Part shown: positions 37,782-48,631 of the stretch, one piece after another
Layout of the letters: each line of letters opens with the position of its first letter
Position numbering within the stretch: position 1 is the first letter of the stretch
NCBI GenBank assembly: GCA_963675135.1
Contig: OY776129.1
Location: forward strand, 73,625,348-73,689,347
Direction: 5' to 3'
From: Galeopsis tetrahit
Lineage: Eukaryota > Streptophyta > Magnoliopsida > Lamiales > Lamiaceae
DNA length: 64,000 nucleotides
Made by a program: the position numbers and the translations under genes
Notes under the pieces: model-generated
Told to the model about the DNA's origin: nothing
Seen by the model: only the letters and a program-made list of their open reading frames with translations
The model's database searches: none

Positions 37782-38809
37782 GGCGTTGGCTATATACCCC
37801 TCCAGCTCTGTTAAGTATACTCCCCCGATTAATGTACTCCCCTAAATATGGTAAATGTTAAATGTACTCCCCACAAAAATACCCAAATTACCCTTTCCCC
37901 AATCTTTTTCTTCTTCCTCTTTTCTAAAAAAACACAAAACCCTGTTATCTCCACCAACTGCCGGTGACGGCGCCGCCGCCTCTACGCGCGGCCCCCGCCG
38001 CCTGCATCCGCCGCCCCTGCGTGCGGCCCCCACCGCAAGAGCCTGCATCTGTCGCCACTGCGCGCGAACCCCTCCCCAGTCGCCTCCCTCCGCGCGGCAC
38101 CCCGCCGCATCCATCGTCCCTGCGCGCGTCCCCCGCCCCGACGACCATGCCCAGCCGCCGCCGTCGTCTGCAACCCTGGTAAGTTATTAATTTTTTTTTT
38201 TAAATTTTCGGTAATAATTAATTGCCCAAAAACACTCTCGTCGATAAATCAGTGTCGACATGAGTCTTTTTGGGCGATCCGTCTTTGTCGAAAATTTCAA
38301 TTTTTTTTACTTTTTCTTTTTTTATTTTCTTTCGACTAGATCTTACCGACCAAAGTGTGTTTGGTCAACAAACCAGTGTCGACGGAAGTGTTTTTGGTCG
38401 ATCCATCTTTGTCGAAAATGTCAATTTTTTTTACTTTTTTTTTTAAAAAATTCTTTCGACTACTCTTACAAAACAAAAGTGTATTTGGTCGACAAACCAG
38501 TGTCGATGGAAGTGTTTTTGGTCGACTCTGGTTTGTCGATTTTTAAAATTTTAAGATTTTTTTTAATTTCTAAATTTATTTAAGGGGCGGCGGCGGTTTG
38601 AGTGGTGGCTGATGGCGGCGGCAGCGGCAGCGACAGAATTGAGGCGAGGGTTGCTTTTTTAGGGTTAGGGTTAGGATTAGGATTAGGGGTGTATTTATCT
38701 TTTATATATTTATTAAAAGGGTAAATTTGGTATTTTACATTAATATTAAATTAATAAATAAAGAGGGGGAGTATACTTAACAGAGCTGGAGGGGTATATA
38801 GCCAACTCC
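37782..38809. mobile_element. MULE-like non-autonomous element, complete (copy 1)
   Basis: Terminal inverted repeats GG(C/A)GTTGGCTATATACCCC continue for about 45 bp with very few mismatches. The element (1028 bp) is flanked by a perfect 9-bp duplication ATTCTGAAA (37773-37781 and 38810-38818), as expected for Mutator-like transposition. The inside has a GC-rich GCCGCC block, about three repeats of about 118 bp around AAACCAGTGTCGAC (38230-38545), triplet repeats, and telomere-like GGGTTAGGGTTAGG at about 38660-38690. No transposase frame. Confidence 0.9.
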
Positions 38810-38828
38810 ATTCTGAAATTAAAATAAA

Positions 38829-39953
38829 GGGTTGGGGTATATACCCCTCCAGCTTTGTTTAATACACTCCCCCGATACACGCACCCCCTCAAAACACATC
38901 TTAGATAGATGCACTCCCCTTGAATTATCTATTATACCCTTATCTCTTAAAATTATGTAGGATAAATACACACACCTAAAAAACCCTAACTTCATCTTCT
39001 TCCCCAACCTCCCTCTACCGCCTCTCTCTCTTCCCCTCCTTTTTTTTTTCTCTTCCCCTCCCTCCCCCTCGTTGTCGCTCTCCCCCTCCCTCACCCCTCG
39101 TCGTCGCACTCCCTCCCCTTCGCCTCGCTCGCCTCGTCCGCCGCCGCCGCTGTTCTTTTTTTAAAAAAATTTATGTACCAAGCGACGGCGGCGCCCCTCT
39201 TGCCCAGCGACGCCGCCGCTCTCCCCCTCCCTCCCCCTCGCCGTCGCACTCCACCCCCCTCCCCCTCGCCTCATCCTCCACCACGACTCTGTTCTTTTTT
39301 CTTTTTTTTTCTGTAACAAGCGGCGGCGGCGGCGCCCCTCTCGCATAGCGACGCCGCCGTCGCCGACGAAGAACAGGGGTTTTTTTTTTCGACCATTATT
39401 GGTCGCTCAAAAATACTCTAGTCGACGACCTATTGTCGACGAGAGTGTTTTTGAGCAATCAATAATAGTCAAAAATTTCAATTTCAATTTTTTTTCTTTC
39501 GAAATTTGGTCGACCAACCAGTGTCGACCGGAGTATTTTCGGGCGACAAACCAGTGTCGACCAGAGTATTTTCGGGCGACAAACCAGTGTCGATCGGAGT
39601 ATTTTCGGGCAATAAACCAGTGTCGACCTGAGTGTTTTTGGTCGACTCTGGTTTGTTAAAAATACTAAGATTTTTTTTTTTAATTTCTAAATTTTATTTG
39701 AGGTGGTGTCGATTGGAGTGTTATTGCTAGTTTATTTGATCAACATGTTCATTTTGGTGGTGGTGGTGGTGATGGCGGCGGTGGGGCGACGGCGGCAGTG
39801 AAATTCTAGGGTTAGGGTTATGTTTTAATTGTAGGGGGTGTATGTATCTAATATGATTTAGTAAAGGGCAAAATTGGTATTTTACATGAATATTAAATTA
39901 ATAAAAATGGAGGGGGAGTGTATTAAACAAAGCTGAGGTATATACCCCAACCC
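38829..39953. mobile_element. MULE-like non-autonomous element, complete (copy 2)
   Basis: Ends GGGTTGGGGTATATACCCCT and its inverted partner (TATATACCCCAACCC at the right). Flanks TAAAATAAA and AAAAATAAA match 8 of 9. It has the same internal order as copy 1 but a longer CT-rich/GCCGCC block and a 33-bp tandem array. Copy 2 starts only 19 bases after copy 1 ends. Confidence 0.85.
39510..39642. repeat. 33-bp tandem array inside MULE copy 2
   Basis: About four units of the type CGACAAACCAGTGTCGACC plus AGAGTATTTTCGGG. The period of 33 keeps a reading frame open across it, which explains the repetitive short open frame there; this is not a gene. Confidence 0.88.
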
Positions 39954-40938
39954 AAAAATAAAAATCTGTATAGATGCACATTTTTTTGTCAAAAATAAAA
40001 AACCACATTTGAACTTCAATCGAGGTATAGATGCACTTATATACTCCTGCGTTTTATACATCCAAATCATCATAAACTATACTCTCGTGTATTCTCTTCA
40101 ATTAGTTCAATGCCTAATATGGAGTACTGAATTTATTCATTTTTTATTCTATCTCTTCTAATTATATCACGAATTCAACGGAGTATATGTTTCTCTCACA
40201 ATCACCGTAGTATATCAATATTTATTTAACTTAATATAGATTTTTATTAATTATTTATTTCAATATTTGTTTAACTCTATCTATCTGATTATATCATAAA
40301 TTCAACCAGCATACATTTCTCCTCCACATTCAATGTATTATCTAATATAGAATGTATTTATTTCTTACTCCCTCTCCTTATTATATCTGAAATTCAACGG
40401 AGCATACGTTTCTCCTCCTCCGTACCGTAGTATACCAATATTTAACTAACTTAGCATAGATTTTTTTTTTAAAAATTATTAATTACATTTGTTTGAATGA
40501 ATTAATCCTTTAATAGGAAACAATTCAAATTAATATCATGAAATATATGATGAATAAAAGTTTTCATAGGTTAGAGATATTATTATTGTACAACGAAAAT
40601 CCTACATTGCATTTGCATATAAATAAAAAAAATTGAACATACATTTGCATACACTACAGTAGGTGGCTTGATATGATTAGGTGACATTTTTTTAGTATTA
40701 AATTTTTTTATTTTATTATGGTTAGTTAAATGTTGATTAGACATTTCAATTTTGTCTATAAATTAATCACAAATATTGTCGGAAATTAGATCGAGTGACA
40801 TTACGGAGTAGTACTGTATAACTAATTAAATTTTGATTAAGCTCATCTTTATCGAAATAATTCTGTATCCCTATGCAATATAATTAATAACCGTATTGTG
40901 CTTGATGTTAGTGAATGTTCTTTGGGTGTCAATTATAG
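39954..40938. repeat. AT-rich region with three diverged direct repeats
   Basis: At about 40110-40470, three diverged copies share ATTATATC..AAATTCAAC(G/C)(G/A)AG, TTTCTC and AGTATA(T/C)CAATATTTA. Their spacing is roughly 90-130 bp. No coding sequence is seen around them. Confidence 0.45.
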
Positions 40939-41217
40939 CTGCAGAAGCCCGCCCGGAAACTGGGAAAACATCATGATGATCTTTACAGCCCGAGCCCGAG
41001 CCCATCTGAGGGTGCTGAGCAAGAACCCGGGATGATCGGAAGCAACCACCACCGGTCGGTTGATAGATCGGTTGCCCGCGGTGGAGCGGTTATTGCGGTT
41101 TTAGCCACCGGTTTTCTGGTGGCGGTTTATTGTTACATCCGTGTAACTCGAAGAAAACATGTGCAACCTGCAGCTTCTCATACATCCACTGGAACAAAAA
41201 ATGTACAATCTGCCTGA
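40939..41217 (+). pseudogene. Orphan C-terminal exon of a single-pass membrane protein
   Basis: A frame bounded upstream by a TATAG acceptor encodes about 92 residues: a basic stretch (KLGKHHDDLY), a Ser-Pro repeat (SPSPSPSEGAEQEP), a basic juxtamembrane segment, a hydrophobic membrane helix (AVIAVLATGFLVAVYCYI) and a short Arg/Lys-rich tail before TGA. This looks like the end of a wall-facing membrane protein with a Pro-rich stalk. No upstream exons are visible in the preceding 1 kb, which is followed outward by a MULE, so it is probably a gene fragment; a long upstream intron is the alternative. Family not recognised. Confidence 0.45.
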
Positions 41218-41479
41218 TTTCTATACTCAATATCCATCAATGTTAGGATTTTTTTCTTTTTTTCCTGGTTAGTCTTGTGTAAGTGCATGTATAGTGTTAA
41301 ATTATGTCGGAAATTTAAAGTATTATATTTATAAAATTGATGTCATTAATTTTGTCTAATATGCAGTTACTATTAATTACTCCATACATTGCATGCAAAA
41401 TGACGCGAATTTCACAGCAGGTATAATAATTAGTAAAAGACAAGAACAAAAAAAAAATAAATTATCAAGGGGTGTTCAA

Positions 41480-43735
41480 TTTTTTTTTTTTTTGGTCGGT
41501 AAAAAGGAATTGTATTAATAATGGGTACGAGAGATACCCGAAAACATCAGTGTACAAGTCTTATCAATTTTGAGAGAAAGCAGTAAATGTTATATTACAT
41601 AATGTCTCACACCATGCACTTGAGTGGGTCTGTCACCCAGGTCCTGAATGATGAATCTCGTGTAGGATATTTAATCGTAAATCAGCTCCACAACCTTGCC
41701 CTTATCTCTTCCTTGACCTTTGTGACCGAGAAGGTTTCGTTTCTGAATAGGACTTCGTTTCTCCATTTTCATATGAGCCACACCACGCATAACCATATAC
41801 AAGTGGCGATCTTCTTCCCGTTTCTTCCTTTGATGAGGCCTCCAAAACTAAGGAAATTCTCTAGTATGTCTGGCGGTAGTGCTGACTGTATCTTGAGCCA
41901 GGTCAGGCATTCCATCCATACTTGGTATGCTTTGTGGCATTCCAGGAAGACGTGTTTCTCAGTTTCTTCGCTTTCACCACATAGTATGCACCTTAGATCG
42001 TCATTCTGGTTGAGGATGTTTCTTTTCCTAAGGTTGGACCGTGTCGACAGTCTTCCCCACAGGAGCCTCCAAGCATGAGCCTTGACTTTTGAGGGTGCGA
42101 AATTCTTCCAAATGTTTTTGAAACTTTGAATCAGCCCGTCGTCCGGTCGAGTGTCTTGACTTTGGTTGAACAAGGTCGAGTACGTTGCTTTGGTAGAGAA
42201 CTTCCCTGTGTTGGATGCATTCCATTTCCATGAGTCATCGATTCCGATTTTAGGATTGAACTGTCCAGCACAGATAACAAATCGTTAAAAGACGTTAGTT
42301 CCCTATCAAATAGTGACCTTCTCCATCTCCATGTCCATCTCCATGTATCCCCCTCCCATAAACCCATTCCCCCCACTGTTTTCCCTTTATCTATGTTAAC
42401 CTGGTACAATCTTTTAAACCTATCTTTTAGAGATCCCCCCCCCCCGTCCAATTCTCCTCCCAAAAGAATGAATTTTTCCCTTTGATAGGTTCCCATGGAA
42501 CCAGCCCCTATTACCCTCACCTATCACTTTTAAGATATCCTTCCACCATAATGAGACCCGCCCGACCCTACCTGTTGGGAAAAGACCACCACCAACCCCC
42601 CGATAGCCCCATACCTAGACCTAAGCACCCTTGCCCACAAGCTGTTTTTTTCAATTAGAAATCTCCAACCCCATTTCCCGAGTAAGGTTTTGTTAAAGAT
42701 GCTAATATCTCTAACTCCTAGCCCACTGAGTTGTTTCGTATTGCAAACTCTTTTACAGTCAATCCATGTCACTCTCTTCCCATTACTCCCACCCCCCAAA
42801 TAAAGTTGTGTTGTAATCTCACAATCTCACTCATGGAGTTTTTTGGTATAGGGTAGAAAGACAGATAGTACGTCGGAAGTGAAGAGATAACCGAGTTCAA
42901 CAACGTGATCCTGCCACCCATCGAGATCTTCTTGTCGTCCCATCTTGCTAGTCTACTTTTTATTTTCCCCACAATCGAGGCCCACTCCGCTGTTTTTCTA
43001 TGATTAGATCCAACTCTCATTCCCAAATATGTGAAGGGGATGTTTTCAACTCTGTACCCTAGAATCTACGCCATGTCCTTTAGAGTATTGTCTTCCACAT
43101 TTACGCCTATGATCGAGCATTTTCCAAAGTTTATTTTTAAACCAGACATCAATTCCATGTTTCTTAATACTCGCCGCATAACCCATACATTCTCCAAACT
43201 TGTTTCCCCCATGAGAATTGTGTCGTCCGCGAACTGTAGGTGTGAAACTTTAATCTTTTCGCGTCCAATTTCTGCCGGTTTGTACAGTCCTTCTTCTGTT
43301 GCCCTCTCCATAAGGATACTCAACCCTTCTGTGGCGATTAGGAAAAGGAAAGGGGACAGGGGGTCCCATTGCCTTAACCCCCTTTCCATTTTGAATTCTC
43401 CAGAAGGGCTGCCATTGACTAGGACTGATGCTGATGTTGTTGTCACACACTCCATTACCCACTTTCTCCATATGGGGTGGAAGTTGAACCTCTCCATCAT
43501 GAGTTCTGGGTAGCTCCAGTCGATCGAATCGTAGGCTTTTGCGAAATCAATTTTAAAGAAAGCACATACTAACTTTTCCCGTTTTGCTTCATCGATTGCT
43601 TCATTTAGGACGACCACACTATTCAGGATGTTCCTTTCCCTAATGAAAGTGGATTGTGCAGCAGAGATTATGGATGGTAGAACAGATTCGAGCCTTCAAA
43701 TAATTTTATTGATATGACATTTATATATATTTTGT
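41480..43735 (-). mobile_element. LINE (L1-type) retrotransposon, 5'-truncated and decayed
   Basis: On the minus strand, pieces of one ORF2 appear in order but in different frames. They are a reverse transcriptase start (RLESVLPSIISAAQSTF), the catalytic FKIDFAKAYDSIDW, the FADD box in HLQFADDTILMG (43066-43617), the post-palm region (42769-43026) and a zinc-binding zf-RVT region (41769-42173, with CILCGE and HVFLECH). A T-run on the plus strand at about 41480-41493 is the poly(A) tail. Frameshifts, a stop near 43700 and a Trp in place of Gly in GLRQWDPLSPF show it is dead. The endonuclease and ORF1 are missing. Confidence 0.9.
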
Positions 43736-44245
43736 TAATTTTCACTATTTTGGATTGAGATCCACTATTTCTTAACACTTTCTTCCATGATATGAAGAAG
43801 AATCTTGTTTTAGATTGAGAAATTTTGAAATTTTTTCAAAGATCACACACATTTGGCATTGCACACACAATTAAATATCTTATCTATTATTTAGTCTCAC
43901 ACAATATTACAATTTAACTTACTTGTAATGTAAAAATACAATTATATGTACTCTTTCGAGACATTACTTGACACATACGCGCAAATTCGAAATTTTCCAA
44001 TACATCACTTTTTAAAAATTACCTGACACGTGTCCAGTTCATTTATAAAAATGTTGGATTAAAAAAAATTATTGATTTAAACTAGTTCCAATCCAAGTCC
44101 AAAATTTGGAAAAACTTGTAGTTACTATATTGGTTTGTTATTTTAAACACCCCACTAACAACAACAACAAATATCGAAAAAACATCTGCATGTTACACTG
44201 ACAATAATAAAATATATTGATGAAATTAACCTCTATAATAAAAAC

Positions 44246-44345
44246 ACAACTCCAAGCTCAAGTGGTTAGAGCACCACTACCTAGGCCTTAGGTCCTGGGT
44301 TCGAGTCATGGATAGGGAAAATGAGATGGGTATTTAATTTGTAAT
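44246..44345 (+). mobile_element. tRNA-derived SINE
   Basis: The CTCAAGTGGTTAGAGC A-box-like segment is followed about 35 bp later by the B-box GGTTCGAGTC, then an AT-rich tail ending in (AT)n. This spacing and the CTGGGTTCGAGTC motif are typical of plant SINEs. It is not a functional tRNA, because no clover-leaf closes. Confidence 0.6.
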
Positions 44346-44755
44346 CAAAGAATATATATATATATTTATATATTTATATTTAAAAAAAATCTAACAACAC
44401 ATCCACACTCATTCCATTATCATTTCTGATTGTGTGTTTCAATTCAAGAGTGAAAATATGGTCGTTCTCAAAAAAAAAAAAAAAAAAGTGAAAATATGGT
44501 CCATTTAATTTACAAACAAGATAAATGTAGGTTTCATGTATATCAGACTTATCAGTATATGAGGTTCAATACAGATGGGCCTAAATTAAGTGTCCAGGGC
44601 CCATTAAAGCCCAATATAAACTTTGGAGTTGTATATCACACTCTAAGTCATTCCTTTGATTCATTTTCTTGATACTTTTTTTTGACAGACATTTTCTTGA
44701 TACTTGAAGGAGAAGAAAGTGAAGTACTCAACCGACTGAAAGAAAAACCAAAATT

Positions 44756-47444
44756 ATGGCGACGGAGCAGTCAGTAATGGCGGCGATACGGGCGGCGCGG
44801 CCTCAATTCTTGAAGGACCACGACAAAGTGGCATTCGCTCTACACGCCGCTTTTTCCGCCGCCGGCTTCGACCTAATCGCTTCCGGTACTCGCGCCTCCG
44901 GTGACGATGTTTTTTCTATCTCCACATCGGGTAATTTACCAAGCTATGCTCCAACAGATTAACAATTAGTCAATCGACACTCTACTTCCCATGATTTTGT
45001 GTAATCAAATACGAACTGATGTGTTCCAGTTATGTGTAATCAAATACAAACTGATGTGTTTCAGTTGTGTTTTTTTCTATGTCCACGTCGGGTAATTTCC
45101 CATGATTCTGTGTAATCAAAATACGAACTGATGTGTTTCAATTATGTATAATTGAGTCTCTACTTCGTTTATTGGAGTGTTATTTTGCGTGATCCTTATA
45201 TATGAAATATTTTAATGGTATCTGGATTTTATTTTGGGTAGATGAAGTTGGGATGAACGACTGGAACCTCCTTCCTGAGAATTATGCGTTTTTATACTCC
45301 AATCCTGAGGGTTCCAAAAAAGTTCTCATGAAGGCTCTTGTAATGAATGATACATTAGTTGTTGATGTTCTAAAGGAAGGCGCTTCAGAGCCACAGCATC
45401 TTGAACTAAAGTAAGTTAAACAGACAAGGAGATGCAAGCTTAATGGTTTCATTTGTATAAGCTATTATCTACGTGCTTGACTAATTATTGTTTGGCTCAA
45501 TAGTACTCCGGAGTTTACTGAGATGGGTGGGACGGCTCCTGCTTCACATTACAAGAATTTGGGGAGGCTGGTGGAAAAAGTTAATAAGGAAATTTTAGAT
45601 AAATTGGATATTGCTCCAGCTTCTAATTTGCCAAATCAACCGTCAAGGTATGCTCATTGTTATTAGTTTGGTAATCGATCATGCTTTGTTAGTCCTATAT
45701 TGTGTGTCTCCTAAAGAAATGTCCGAATTAGACCCCCCCTGGATGGTAATGGTATTCCTGTGCTTTATACGTCTCTTAGTCTCCCAACTCTCTGGCATGG
45801 ACTCTAGTACTCTTATTCTAGATTAGTTGTATATTCCTTGATCCTATCACGGAGGTCTTAAGATTCATGTTCTAGTTGTTATAATTAGAATTATCTCATT
45901 TTAGCTAAATATATTTAAAATGCCCTGATTGAATGTTGCGAAAAATTTGAACTCTTAAGAAGTTGGCCTTGTTATAAGTTACATATCCATCTTTGGCTAG
46001 TTATGGAAGAAATCTCAGTGTTCTTTTTATTGAAGTTGCTTTCTATTGATCTAAGTTTCTTGCATGATTTTTTTGTGATCATTATATTTTTCCTTAATTT
46101 GCTTTGCCATATGATTCATAGTCCTGAGGCACGTGTAAGAAAAGATGGAGATAGGACAATGATGGAATTTGTTGGCCCAGACGATCGTGAATTTCTTTCT
46201 ACTCCGCCTACAGGGTAATTCTCTTTGACAAACTTGTCAAGAAGATCAAGACATCATTTATTGTTTTTTTGTTCAATCCCATTATATTCTTTTTTCTCCT
46301 TTTTTTTGAAAGAGAGAACTGGTACACTTTTTTTATTTTAGCATATTATACATATAATAAGGGTTTTTGCGTCTAGTGCCTGGCTATGCTCCATGTGCGC
46401 TTTTGTTTGACCCGGCACTTTTGACAATTGTGCCATGTTTCAAATTTGATATCATGACTACTTACGAGATTTCTGCACATCCATTCGTTTTTGGCTAAAT
46501 GTTTCTAGCCTATTTCTGAATATAAGTGGCCATTTGAGTTTTTAATTAATTTCCTGGTTCTGGTGGCAGTGACTTCTTTCCTGGACCTGGATCTGGATTC
46601 AGGTTTCACATTTTACTGCAGCTTTGTTAAATGGGGGGCTTATCCCCAACAAAGCTTTTTCTTATAAATCTATCTATAGAAAGGACCCTATTTGGGGATC
46701 CACATTTATTGATTGCTGAAATCATTTATACTTTTTTGTAGGGGTATTTTTGGCAGAGGTCCTGGAGGCATGCTAGTCGGTATGCATTTAATGTCCACAG
46801 CATGACTGATTGAATAACAACAGATCAACTAATTATCTAAATTCTCTCTCATTTGCTTGCAGGCCCCAATGATCCCATGTTCTTTGGACCTGGAATTCGT
46901 CAACCTGGCTTGCCTGGAGTTCCATCGTGAGTTATCCTCTCTCCTCTGTTATTTGTACGCACTTATTTATCTGTATTTATATCCAACGACCCCCGCCCCC
47001 CCTCCAACCCACAAATTCGATTTTTCAGTTCTATCTTCTATATGTGTACATGTATATAATTTCTGGATCTGGGGGGCAAGTAGGGGCTACCCCCAAGTAT
47101 AAATCGTGGAGCCACTGTTTATATTAATGGATTGCTGATCTGTTTACCCCTTGATGATGCAGGGGTGTGCCCCCTGGTGCCCGTTTTGATCCATTTGGAC
47201 CTCCTGATGTACCTGGTTTCGAGCCAAATATTGTTGGCAGGTATTTTATCCTACATTGTATAGTAATATTCGTTCATGACTAAGTCTTATATTAGAGTAC
47301 TCGTGTATATTGCTTATATATGCATGCTATATGTGTACCGTTATGCATAATACGTTATATATGATGTTCAGATACCCACATACACGTGGCAGAGGGATGC
47401 ATCCGGACTTGGAGCGCTTTCACGACGGCTCAGATTTTATATAG
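44756..47444 (+). CDS. Proteasome inhibitor PI31-like protein, copy A
   Basis: Nine exons: 44756-44930, 45242-45410, 45504-45647, 46122-46214, 46570-46602, 46742-46779, 46863-46926, 47163-47240 and 47372-47444. All are GT-AG and in phase, giving 288 residues. The N-terminal PI31/FP domain (MATEQSVMAAIRAARPQFLK, HDKVAFALH, later WNLLPENYAFLYSNPEGSKK) is followed by a Gly/Pro-rich C-terminal region with DFFPGPGSG, GPNDPMFFGPG, GARFDPFGPPDVPGFEP and the end HPDLERFHDGSDFI. This matches plant homologues of PSMF1/PI31 (Arabidopsis At3g53970), which bind the 20S proteasome through the C-terminal tail and help regulate assembly or activity. Compared with copy B, exon 5 is 45 bp shorter at its 5' side and one exon is absent. 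Confidence 0.9.
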
Positions 47445-47979
47445 ACCGTATTTCTGAGTTGCAAACATTAGAGAAAACCATATGTCAAGTCACAGTTTTT
47501 TTTTTTTTTCCGGTTGTAGCATGATCAAAACTTGCTGAATCGCGGATTATAGCAATGCAGCGAGAATAAATCAGCGTGTTTTGCTGGATGTATGTAAATA
47601 TTGTTTCCTAAATTTTGCTATAATGCGATCGTTTGAGTGGGATGGCAATGGATGCATGTTGGTATTTTTTTGGTTAGTCTGGTGTTTAATTTTTAAGGGC
47701 GTACTGGTTAGGTTATCAAAATAGATATATTAATTTTGTGTAATATGCCGTTATTAAATTTGTTTAATTAATGTGTATATAAGTATATATATCTGCACAT
47801 CTTTTCATTCTCCTTTTTTTCATAGAAGACGACATTTTACTAAGTTAGACATTGGGGTGTATATAACCGTAAACTTATTTTAATTGGATACTCTAAGTTA
47901 GAGGTGGGGAACATGTGAAATTACTCGATTCGAGTTGACATTTTTAATTAAACGTCTACTTTGGTCTTTATAACTGTCT

Positions 47980-48324
47980 TTATAAATCCAATGAGATGGC
48001 TCAAAAGCTTGGGATACAATTCGGTAGAAGTTGGATGCTAAGGTGGTAGTTGACGCCATCAAAGAAGGAGAGCAAGGCATTACGACATTGGATGATTATA
48101 TCGAAACCTGCAATGCCGTTAGAAGACAGTTTATTCTGTTCGGTTCGTTTTATTTCTTGAGTAGCCAATACTGTGGCTCATTCGTTTGCTAGGGCTTCGA
48201 GATCTTTCTCAAGTCCCCATGTGTGGGTCGAGCCTCCGGCCTTTGTGGAGAGCCTTCTCACAGACTTTTGCCTTAATTGCTAATAAATGGAAGTTATTGT
48301 TGACTTTCAAAAAAAAAAAAAAAA
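47980..48324 (+). mobile_element. LINE 3' tail with RNase H-like remnant and poly(A)
   Basis: The frame near the end reads NTVAHSFARASRSFSSPHVW and then VEPPAFVESLLTDFCLNC before TAA. This is the C-terminal part of the RNase H-like domain (RVT_3) common in plant LINEs. Upstream, VVDAIKEGEQ is in another frame. An A-run at 48309-48324 marks the 3' end. It lies between PI31 copies A and B. Confidence 0.75.
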
Positions 48325-48479
48325 GTATATATGTATATATTATTTAATATTGAATGTTTTATACTCTACTGGAGTATTTTTTTTAGTAATAATAAATATA
48401 TAACAGAGAGTACAAATTTAAATAAAATACCCCAATAATATAAATCAATCATATTAAATTTTAAGCCTTGTTAAAAACA

Positions 48480-48631
48480 GAACAAAAAAAAATCTTAAAA
48501 AAAGTGGGGGGAGTGTATTTATTAGAGTTATATTAGTATAAGAATAGTTTAGGTATTTTAAATAATTATGAAATTAATAAATGGAAAGGGGAGTATACTT
48601 CACAAAGCTGGAGGGTTATATAGCCAGACCC
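48480..48631. mobile_element. Right-end fragment of the MULE-like family
   Basis: Contains GGGGAGTGTATTTATTAGAG, an AAATTAATAAATGGAAAGGG tract and the end AAAGCTGGAGGGTTATATAG, matching the right end of copies at 37782 and 38829. The left part is missing. Confidence 0.65.

Noticed and set aside
37842..38190. Pro/Arg- and Gly-rich open frames on both strands
   Set aside because: Produced by the GCCGCC-rich block inside MULE copy 1; low complexity and open in several frames at once.
41587..43513. Plus-strand frames of 163 and 160 codons
   Set aside because: Antisense shadows of the minus-strand LINE reverse transcriptase.
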